Assembly (NCBI GenBank): GCA_965365345.1
Contig: CBDUBH010000072.1
Span: 1-18,645, forward strand
Reading direction: 5' to 3'
Origin: CBDUBH01 sp965365345
GTDB lineage: Bacteria; Bacteroidota; Ignavibacteria; Ignavibacteriales; SURF-24
DNA length: 18,645 nt
The position numbers and the translations under genes were made by a program. Below, piece by piece: positions 7,911 to 13,676 of this stretch (within the stretch, counting starts at the first letter, position 1; each line of letters begins with the position of its first letter). The notes beneath the pieces were generated by a model. That model made no database searches. It was given only the letters and a program-made list of their open reading frames with translations, and was not told where the DNA came from.

Positions 7911-9053
7911 TTACACACTCCCGATTTTTACAGAATCAAATCCGAATTTTGCGCGAAGTTCATCAACCGCGCCGAGCATTCTTTTTCTTTTTTCGTCTTC
8001 GGTCTCAAATAAAAATTGCTGCTCTGCCGCGTGCGAAAATTTGCTTAAATGAATTCCGATAAGTCTTACCGCAATTCTTCTTGAGTAAGCTTTCTGCAAA
8101 AGTTGTACGGCGGTTTCGTAAATTATTTTATCATCATTTGTCGGCAGAATTGTTTTTGCGCGCGTAATTGTTGTAAAATCCGAATAGCGAAGTTTGATCG
8201 AAATTGTTGCTGCCTGCCAATTATGGTCACGCAAAATTTGACTTACTTCGCCGGTAAGTTCAAAAATCGTATCTTGAATTAATTTCAAACTTATTACATC
8301 ATTTTTGAAAGTGTGTTCTTTCGAAACGCTTTTTTGCTCGTGGAAAGCAGTTAAAAATTCGGGTCCTTTTCCGTTCGCTTTTTCCCAAAGATCAATTCCG
8401 TTTTGTCCGAGCGCAGCGGAAAAATAGTTCAACGGAAATTTTGCGATATCGCCGATCAAATAAAATCCTTTATCATGCAGAGTTTTAAGCGTAACTTTTC
8501 CAACGCCGGGAATTGTTTCAACCGGCATTCTGCGCAAAAATTCTTTTTCCATACCGGGATAAATAAAAGTAATTCCTTGCGGTTTCATGCAATCCGAAGC
8601 AATTTTTGCAACGGTTTTATTTCCGGCAATTCCGATTGAGCAAGGAAGATTTAATTTATGTTGAATTTCTTTTTGAATTAACGAAGCGAGCTCTGTGTAA
8701 GATTTATAAATATGTTTGCAGCCGGAAAAATCCATATAAAATTCATCGATTGATGCCTGCTCAATTTGAGGCGCAAATTTTTGAAGTATATTTTTTACTG
8801 CTTCCGAATAATTTTCATATTCGTGGAAATGCCCGTGAAGATAAATTCCGTGCGGACAAAGTTTATATGCTTGTCTTATCGGCATTGCCGAGTGGAGTCC
8901 GAATTTACGGGCTTCGTAAGAACAAGCGGCAACAACTCCTCTACCATTCGGATCGGCTCCGACAATTACCGGTTTTCCTTTTAATGAAGGATTTAAAATT
9001 CTTTCAACCGATACAAAAAAAGCATCCAGATCAAGATGAAATATCGTGCGCAT
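7911..9053 (-). CDS. dinB: DNA polymerase IV (Y-family, translesion)
   Basis: A DinB of 380 residues, slightly longer than E. coli Pol IV (351). Motifs: HLDLDAFFVSVE with metal ligand D8 (palm); YEARKFGLHSAMPI (fingers, with the conserved YEAR motif); SIDEFYMDFSGC with catalytic D103-E104, the same numbers as in E. coli; SIGIAGNKTVAKIASD; the thumb VETIPGVGKVT helix-hairpin-helix; and a little-finger domain. QQFLF at 345-349 fits the QxxLF sliding-clamp-binding pattern but lies about 30 residues before the C-terminus rather than at it. The extra tail is basic, then mixed charge. It is the first gene of a tightly spaced pair with the half-length dnaE. No good Shine-Dalgarno precedes the ATG; an inverted repeat sits 13-31 nt upstream. 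Role: low-fidelity bypass synthesis at lesions. Confidence 0.97.
   Translation of the reverse strand: MRTIFHLDLDAFFVSVERILNPSLKGKPVIVGADPNGRGVVAACSYEARKFGLHSAMPIRQAYKLCPHGIYLHGHFHEYENYSEAVKNILQKFAPQIEQASIDEFYMDFSGCKHIYKSYTELASLIQKEIQHKLNLPCSIGIAGNKTVAKIASDCMKPQGITFIYPGMEKEFLRRMPVETIPGVGKVTLKTLHDKGFYLIGDIAKFPLNYFSAALGQNGIDLWEKANGKGPEFLTAFHEQKSVSKEHTFKNDVISLKLIQDTIFELTGEVSQILRDHNWQAATISIKLRYSDFTTITRAKTILPTNDDKIIYETAVQLLQKAYSRRIAVRLIGIHLSKFSHAAEQQFLFETEDEKRKRMLGAVDELRAKFGFDSVKIGSV
7918..7922 (-). promoter_or_regulatory. Ribosome binding site of the dnaE-like gene
   Basis: GGGAG inside the last codons of dinB, 8 nt before the ATG at 7909. It supports that ATG over the upstream GTG at 7916-7918, which the site nearly overlaps, and indicates translational coupling to dinB. 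Confidence 0.7.
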
Positions 9054-9065
9054 TTGTTCACTATT

Positions 9066-9084
9066 TTTATATATTCAATATAAA
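9066..9084. promoter_or_regulatory. Inverted repeat upstream of dinB, candidate operator
   Basis: Perfect 7-bp arms TTTATAT and ATATAAA separated by 5 nt, located 13-31 nt upstream of the dinB start. Position and symmetry suit a repressor (LexA-like) site, but it is all A/T in an AT-rich spacer and does not match the E. coli or Bacillus SOS box, so chance is possible. Confidence 0.3.
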
Positions 9085-9140
9085 CAGGAAAAAATTTTGT
9101 TGCAATATTGATTATTAAGATTTGAAGGAAATTAAAGGAC

Positions 9141-9174
9141 TAGAAAGATGAAAAGATTAGAAAGATTTAGAGAT
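9141..9174. repeat. Two-copy 17-nt tandem repeat
   Basis: TAGAAAGATGAAAAGAT (9141-9157) is followed directly by TAGAAAGATTTAGAGAT (9158-9174), matching at 14 of 17 positions. It is a short AG-rich repeat in the dinB upstream spacer; no function is apparent. Confidence 0.5.
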
Positions 9175-9323
9175 TTGAAAAATTCAAAGCTGTGATAATA
9201 AATAACTATCAATTTATAAATTTATAGCATGCAAAATTTTTATTTGAATTTTGAGAAAGTAAATATATTTTACGAGTCTACTTTTTAAGTTTTGAAAATT
9301 ATTTTTTATGAAATCTGAAAAAA

Positions 9324-9346
9324 GATTCCAGCCAAGCCGGAATGAC
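9324..9346. repeat. Short palindromic intergenic repeat, copy 1 (ATTCC...GGAATGAC)
   Basis: GATTCC at 9324-9329 and CCGGAATGAC at 9337-9346 form a hairpin: ATTCC pairs with GGAAT, plus a GC/GC inner stem after one mismatch. The same outer sequence in the same orientation recurs at 10873-10896, so this is a dispersed element rather than a single hairpin. Confidence 0.6.
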
Positions 9347-9413
9347 GAGAGATAAATTTATCTGTCTTTGATTACATATCGAAAAAATTACTTTAAATCG
9401 AAAACAAAATTTT

Positions 9414-9450
9414 ACAATAAAAAAACCCGGTTTTTCAACCGGGCTTTTTC
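9414..9450 (-). terminator. Intrinsic terminator of the DUF6600 gene
   Basis: CCCGGTT (9426-9432) pairs with AACCGGG (9437-9443) around a TTTC loop. The minus strand continues into a T run (A run up to 9425), and the plus strand into CTTTTT, so it could work both ways. It lies about 40 nt past the stop codon at 9484. Confidence 0.9.
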
Positions 9451-9483
9451 GAATTAACATTTTTAGGAATTCAGAAATGAAAC

Positions 9484-10671
9484 TTATCTTTTTCTATCAG
9501 TATTTCTGTTTTCTCTTGTTTTTACTTCATTTCTGCCTGAAGAATTTGTTCTAACATTGTTCTCGTTTCTTTTAACTTCTCTTTCCTTGAAAACATTTCC
9601 GCTGTTGGAATTATTATCGTTTCTCTTTATTTCTCTTTCTTTATTCACAGGAGCGGAATTCGGTTTCGGAGTTTCTTTTTCATTTCTTTTAATTTGAACA
9701 TCATTTCTGTTTTCATTTCTTGAGTCGTTTTTTCTTATTTCGTTAGATTTTCTGTCATCACGAATTTCAGGTTTTCCTCTGTCACCGGTTCTATCATTTC
9801 TTAAGTTATCATTATTTCTATCTCTCGAAATTCCCGTTTCTCTTCTTTCAATTTTTGCTACATCAAGATTTGATTTTCTGTCTGATCTTTTAAAATCGTA
9901 TCTTTCAACATTTCTGAATCTGTTTATTTCATTTTCGTTCGGTCTGAATATTTCGATCCTGTCATTATTGTTTCCGCGATTTTCTCTGAATTTATCTGTC
10001 TCGAAAATATTTCTTTCTTTAATTTTTATATTTCCTCTTCTTTCAACAAAATCACGGTCAATTCCTCTGTTTATAATTCTGCCATCGCGGTAATCATAAG
10101 CGTTTCTGTATTTTGTTTTACCGTGAATTTTGTGTTTTACTTTGTCTTTTACCATATAACGGTGAACATCATATCCGTGAAAATGTTTTACGGGAACATA
10201 ATGCCAATGAGTAACAGGAAAATGAAAATCTATTGAAAAATGAATTCCAACTCCGCGTCTGTAATGTGCATAAGGAGGAAGCGGAGCCCAGCCGATATAA
10301 TTATCATCATATCTCCACTCAACCCAGGCAGGTGCCCATTCATAATCAGGAATCCAGATCCATCCGTAATAATCATCAAAGTGCCATCTTCCGTAGTGAT
10401 AAGTAGCCCAGCCGAATGGTTCGTATGAATCCCAATACCAGCCGTAAGTTGTCCAAACCCATCTTCCTACTGTGTAAGGAGCCCATCTTTTTGAAACATA
10501 AGCCGGACGCCAAGCATAAAGATCATAATCTATTTCGATCCACTCACCGTATGGAGAAAGCGAGCCGTAGAAGTAATTGAAATTTACTCCGCCGCCGTAT
10601 CTGTTTTTTGCTTCCGCATTTGATACAAACACTGCAAAAACAATTGCAAAAAGTATTAGTAATTTTTTCAT
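9484..10671 (-). CDS. Secreted DUF6600-type aromatic-rich protein with charged low-complexity tail
   Basis: A product of 395 residues. Residues 1-21 are a signal peptide (KKLLILFAIVFAVFV, ending AEA). Residues 25-140 are rich in Trp and Tyr, with repeated short units such as YGEWIEIDYDLYAWRP, GRWVWTTYGWYW, PFGWATYHYGRW, YGWIWIPDYEWAPAW and GWAPLPPY, typical of the DUF6600 family. A His-rich segment follows (about 145-185). The last 200 residues are low-complexity, dominated by Arg, Asn, Asp, Glu and Lys, and look disordered. The ATG at 10669-10671 is chosen because GAGG lies 6 nt before it and the signal peptide begins there; an in-frame TTG four codons earlier overlaps that site. The function of the family is unknown; an envelope or matrix role is a guess. 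It is a single-gene unit with its own terminator. Confidence 0.85.
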   Translation of the reverse strand: MKKLLILFAIVFAVFVSNAEAKNRYGGGVNFNYFYGSLSPYGEWIEIDYDLYAWRPAYVSKRWAPYTVGRWVWTTYGWYWDSYEPFGWATYHYGRWHFDDYYGWIWIPDYEWAPAWVEWRYDDNYIGWAPLPPYAHYRRGVGIHFSIDFHFPVTHWHYVPVKHFHGYDVHRYMVKDKVKHKIHGKTKYRNAYDYRDGRIINRGIDRDFVERRGNIKIKERNIFETDKFRENRGNNNDRIEIFRPNENEINRFRNVERYDFKRSDRKSNLDVAKIERRETGISRDRNNDNLRNDRTGDRGKPEIRDDRKSNEIRKNDSRNENRNDVQIKRNEKETPKPNSAPVNKEREIKRNDNNSNSGNVFKEREVKRNENNVRTNSSGRNEVKTRENRNTDRKR

Positions 10672-10677
10672 CGCACA

Positions 10678-10681
10678 CCTC
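10678..10681 (-). promoter_or_regulatory. Ribosome binding site of the DUF6600 gene
   Basis: GAGG on the minus strand, 6 nt before the ATG at 10671. It overlaps the upstream TTG codon and so rules that TTG out as the start. Confidence 0.7.
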
Positions 10682-10872
10682 AAATAAATTGTTCTGTAAA
10701 TATTTATTCAAAGTGTGTGCCAAATTGTTTTAAGCAGAAAATTCAATAATTTCTTTAAATGAAATAAATTTGTGTTCACTTTTTTATACAGTAGTAATTT
10801 CAAAATATACATTTCAATTAAGAAAATTTTCTTTTTATATTAACTGAATGATTTTAAGATTGAAAAATGTCT

Positions 10873-10896
10873 GATTCCGGACTTTGCCGGAATGAC
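10873..10896. repeat. Short palindromic intergenic repeat, copy 2 (ATTCCGG...CCGGAATGAC)
   Basis: ATTCCGG (10874-10880) pairs perfectly with CCGGAAT (10887-10893) around a 6-nt loop and is followed by GAC. It shares GATTCC and CCGGAATGAC with the copy at 9324-9346. It lies 39-62 nt upstream of the peptidase start, so it is probably in the 5' leader of that message. Confidence 0.65.
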
Positions 10897-10920
10897 ATTT
10901 GACTTTTAATATTTTTTCAC

Positions 10921-10925
10921 GGGAG
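10921..10925 (+). promoter_or_regulatory. Ribosome binding site of the DPP III-like gene
   Basis: GGGAG 9 nt before the ATG at 10935. It sits inside the extension that an in-frame TTG at 10899 would create, and the signal peptide begins at the ATG. Confidence 0.7.
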
Positions 10926-10934
10926 AAATTAATC

Positions 10935-12593
10935 ATGAAAATTTTTACTTTCATTTTTACCGCTTTACTTTTATTAATGAACTTAAATTTAACCGCACAG
11001 AATTTTAAGGATAAGAAAATGCTTGAAGAAAAAATTTCCAAATTTGTTGAAACCGAATTAAAATACGATCATTCAATTCTATCTGAAAAAGATAAAATTG
11101 TTGTTAAGAAATTATACGAAGCATCAAAATTGATGGATGAAATTTTCTTAAATCAGGTTTATTCAAAAAATGAAAAAATAAAATCCGAATTGCAAAATCA
11201 AAAATCTGCCGAAGCGGTTTTAACTTTGAAATATTTCAATATAATGTTCGGACCTTTTGACAGATTAAATCATAACGAACCGTTTTACGGAAACGAGAAA
11301 AAACCTGCCGGAGCAAATTTTTATCCGGAAGATATGACAAAAGAAGAATTTGAAAATCATATTAAAAACAATCCTGATGATGAAAAAAATTTCACTTCCG
11401 AATTTACCGTAATTAGAAGAAAAGAAAATAAACTTGTTGCAATTCCTTATTCTGAATTTTATAATGACAAACTTACCAAAGCCGCAAATTTATTGCGTGA
11501 AGCCGCGGCAAATTCTGAAAATGAATCTTTGAAAAAATATCTTGAACTTCGTGCAAAAGCTTTTGAAACTAATGATTATTACGAAAGCGATATGGCTTGG
11601 ATGGATTTGAAAGATAATACAATTGAATTTATAATTGGTCCGTACGAAGTTTATGAAGATGAAATGTTCAATTACAAAGCGGCATTTGAAAGTTTCTTAA
11701 CGATAAAAGATCCGGTTGAAAGCGAAAAGTTAATGATCTTCGAAAAATATTTGAATGATATCGAAAAGAATTTACCGATTCCCGATGAGCACAAAAATTT
11801 TAATCGCGGAAGTGAATCTCCAATGGTAGTTTCAAATCAAGTATTTTCCGCCGGAGATACAAAAGCTGGTGTACAAACTTTGGCTTTTAATTTACCGAAC
11901 GATGAAAGAGTCCGCGCAGCAAAAGGTTCTAAAAAAGTTATGCTTAAAAATCTTCACGAAGCAAAATTTGAAAAATTGTTAAAACCGATTGCGGAAATTG
12001 TTCTTGATGAATCTCAATTAAAATATGTTACATTTTCCGGATTTTTCAATCATACTTTGATGCACGAAATTTCTCACGGAGTCGGACCCGGATTTATTAA
12101 AAAGAACGGTGTTGATACGGAAGTAAAAAAAGAATTGAAAGAAACTTATTCAAAAATTGAAGAATGTAAAGCCGATATTTTGGGAATGTTCAATAATATT
12201 TTCATGATTGAAAAAGGTGTTTACTCAAAAGAATCCGAAAAAGAAATTTGGTCAACTTTTCTTGCAGGAATTTTCCGCTCGGTAAGGTTCGGAATTAACG
12301 AAGCGCACGGCGGCGGCAACGCAATAATTTACAATTATCTTTTAGAAAAAGGCGCTTACGAATTTGATGAGCAAAAACAAAAAGTAAAAGTTAATTTTGA
12401 AAAAATAAATCCGGCGTTAAAAGAATTGGCAAATTTGGTTTTGATGATTCAGGCAGAAGGAAATTATGAAGGCGCAAAAAATCTAATTGAAAAATATGCG
12501 GTCAATTCTCCTTCGATGGAAATTTTAAGAAACAAATTAAATAATTTGCCGGTTGATATTAAGCCCGTTTTTCAAATTGAAAAAGAGATGTAA
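10935..12593 (+). CDS. Secreted dipeptidyl-peptidase III-like (M49-related) zinc peptidase
   Basis: A product of 552 residues with an N-terminal signal peptide (hydrophobic FTFIFTALLLLMNL, then TAQ) and no lipobox cysteine. The catalytic region reads FFNHTLMHEISHGVGP: H377, E378 and H381 form an HExxH zinc site. EECKAD at 409-414 supplies the third ligand, as EECRAE does in DPP III. Classic M49 enzymes have HELLGH with one extra residue (HExxGH). The HExxHGxGP form together with ExxKADIxG resembles, from memory, the peptidase half of plant NUDT3-type Nudix/DPP III fusions; no Nudix box is present here. Expected activity: removal of dipeptides from peptides in the periplasm or outside the cell. 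The start is fixed by GGGAG 9 nt upstream and by the signal peptide. It stands alone, followed by a hairpin terminator. The N-terminal 350 residues are recognised only by context. Confidence 0.85.
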   Translation: MKIFTFIFTALLLLMNLNLTAQNFKDKKMLEEKISKFVETELKYDHSILSEKDKIVVKKLYEASKLMDEIFLNQVYSKNEKIKSELQNQKSAEAVLTLKYFNIMFGPFDRLNHNEPFYGNEKKPAGANFYPEDMTKEEFENHIKNNPDDEKNFTSEFTVIRRKENKLVAIPYSEFYNDKLTKAANLLREAAANSENESLKKYLELRAKAFETNDYYESDMAWMDLKDNTIEFIIGPYEVYEDEMFNYKAAFESFLTIKDPVESEKLMIFEKYLNDIEKNLPIPDEHKNFNRGSESPMVVSNQVFSAGDTKAGVQTLAFNLPNDERVRAAKGSKKVMLKNLHEAKFEKLLKPIAEIVLDESQLKYVTFSGFFNHTLMHEISHGVGPGFIKKNGVDTEVKKELKETYSKIEECKADILGMFNNIFMIEKGVYSKESEKEIWSTFLAGIFRSVRFGINEAHGGGNAIIYNYLLEKGAYEFDEQKQKVKVNFEKINPALKELANLVLMIQAEGNYEGAKNLIEKYAVNSPSMEILRNKLNNLPVDIKPVFQIEKEM

Positions 12594-12601
12594 AATTTTG
12601 A

Positions 12602-12650
12602 CCTCACCCTTAATCCCTCTCCTAATTCAGGAGAGGGAAATTTTTCTTTA
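12602..12650 (+). terminator. Terminator formed by a CCTCACCC/CCCTCTCC-type dispersed repeat
   Basis: CCCTCTCCT (12615-12623) pairs with AGGAGAGGG (12629-12637) around AATTC, followed by AAATTTTTCTTT. The preceding CCTCACCCTTAAT completes a sequence resembling the CCTCACCC-TAA-CCCTCTCC intergenic repeat known from many bacterial genomes. It begins 9 nt after the peptidase stop and probably terminates it. Confidence 0.75.
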
Positions 12651-12665
12651 ATAATTTTTCATTTT

Positions 12666-12693
12666 GTAGAAACGGGATATATTCTGTTTCTAC
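12666..12693. repeat. 28-nt palindromic element, GTAG...CTAC type (diverged copy)
   Basis: The left half GTAGAAACGGGATA and right half TATTCTGTTTCTAC are reverse complements except at two positions. Both exceptions become G-U pairs in plus-strand RNA, so the hairpin is kept there. It has the same length and the same GTAGrrAC / GTyyCTAC ends as the perfect palindrome at 17864-17891. It sits 28 nt after another hairpin repeat, in the spacer before the NfeD-like gene. Confidence 0.6.
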
Positions 12694-12844
12694 ATTATAA
12701 AATTTCACATCATAAATTTTCACTTTAATTGATGATTTCCAATGGATTAAATTTTCATTTAAATATTGCTTATTAAATTCTTTGAATATAAATTTGCACA
12801 ATAGCTGTTCTCAAATTTCACTTCACACCAAAAGTAAAAACAAC

Positions 12845-12850
12845 AAGGGG
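12845..12850 (+). promoter_or_regulatory. Ribosome binding site of the NfeD-like gene
   Basis: AAGGGG 6 nt before the ATG at 12857. It fixes this start in preference to a TTG 25 codons upstream, whose extension would add a hydrophilic, unconserved-looking stretch ahead of the first membrane segment. Confidence 0.75.
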
Positions 12851-12856
12851 CAAAAA

Positions 12857-13456
12857 ATGTTTAAGTTCCTGGCTCACAGATCAATTCTCGAATTGTTTTA
12901 CATCATTTCGGCAATCATCGGCGGAATTTTGGTTTTGATCAGATTCATTTTACAAGTTATCGGTAGTGATGCCGATGGTAGCGATGGTTTTGATATTCAC
13001 AGCGATTCCGATACAAGTTTTAATTTCCTTTCACTTCACGGACTTTCATCTTTTATGCTGATGTTCGGATTGGTCGGTTTAGCGCTTTATTCACAAAGTT
13101 CGGTCAGTTCTGTCTTATCTATGGTTGGCGCGGTTACGGCAGGTGTAATTTCCGTTTTTATAATCGGGCAAATTTTTAAAATGTTCGGAAGAATGCAGAC
13201 AAGCGGAAATATTTTAATTGACAGCACAATAGGAAATGAAGGAACCGTTTACGCTAAAATTCCTAAAAACGGAATTGGACAAGTTACGGTAAATGTTAAA
13301 AATCATCTTCGTGAATTTGAAGCGCGCTCAAATAATGGAGAAGAAATTCTTTCGGGCGAATTGGTGAAAGTCGTAAAAGTTATCGGAAAAACTTTGGTCG
13401 TGGAACGAACAAATTATGTTGCCGTTACTCCTGATTTGAATAATCAGAACGCTTAA
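12857..13456 (+). CDS. NfeD-like membrane protein (flotillin partner)
   Basis: A 199-residue membrane protein. The first membrane segment lies near residues 13-37 (ELFYIISAIIGGILVLIRFIL). A Ser/Asp/Gly-rich loop follows (GSDADGSDGFDIHSDSDTS), then two hydrophobic segments (SSFMLMFGLVGLALYS and VGAVTAGVISVFIIGQIF). The C-terminal part (about 120-190) has the NfeD OB-fold pattern: IGNEGTVYAKIPKNGIGQVTV, EEILSGELVKVVKVIGKTLVVE. Small NfeD proteins of the YuaF type work beside flotillins in membrane microdomains. Here the flotillin gene follows in the same direction after 220 nt, which supports that role. The Asp-rich loop is common in this subfamily and might bind cations (inference). The wide gap means the two genes may have separate promoters. 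Confidence 0.85.
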   Translation: MFKFLAHRSILELFYIISAIIGGILVLIRFILQVIGSDADGSDGFDIHSDSDTSFNFLSLHGLSSFMLMFGLVGLALYSQSSVSSVLSMVGAVTAGVISVFIIGQIFKMFGRMQTSGNILIDSTIGNEGTVYAKIPKNGIGQVTVNVKNHLREFEARSNNGEEILSGELVKVVKVIGKTLVVERTNYVAVTPDLNNQNA

Positions 13457-13676
13457 AAAAATAATTATTCTTTTTGAAATTCTTTTTAGAAAATAAAAAC
13501 ATAACATCTGAATTTACTGCAAGAAATTTTAAAAGGAAATTTCAAAATTGAATTTAAGATTTTTTAATAAAGTTTAAAGTGAAATTTCAATTTTTGATTT
13601 AACAAACTTTTACCAAAATATTTACACAGCAAAAAATCTAAACAATAAATTAACCAAATAAATAGACGAGGAAAAT

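Larger units (their letters stand above)
9054..9483. other. 430-nt intergenic region upstream of dinB
   Basis: No gene seen. It holds the putative dinB operator (9066-9084), an AG-rich two-copy 17-nt tandem repeat, a 22-nt near-palindrome at 9206-9227 with one mismatch (CTATCAATTTA facing TAAATTTATAG), a short palindromic repeat at 9324-9346, and the terminator of the upstream DUF6600 gene. Confidence 0.6.

Noticed and set aside
8606..9118. 170-codon plus-strand open frame opposite dinB
   Set aside because: It overlaps a certain dinB on the other strand and has no domain pattern; long antisense frames are expected here because of codon bias.
9206..9227. 22-nt near-palindrome as a separate regulatory site
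   Set aside because: It is almost wholly A/T with one mismatch, in an AT-rich spacer about 150 nt from dinB; chance cannot be excluded, so it is only mentioned in the spacer entry.
10899..10934. Upstream TTG start for the DPP III-like gene
   Set aside because: It would place 12 hydrophilic residues before a clear signal peptide, and the GGGAG ribosome site would lie inside the coding region. The ATG at 10935 is better.
12782..12856. 25-residue N-terminal extension of the NfeD-like protein from a TTG
   Set aside because: The AAGGGG site 6 nt before the ATG at 12857 and the usual family N-terminus argue against it.
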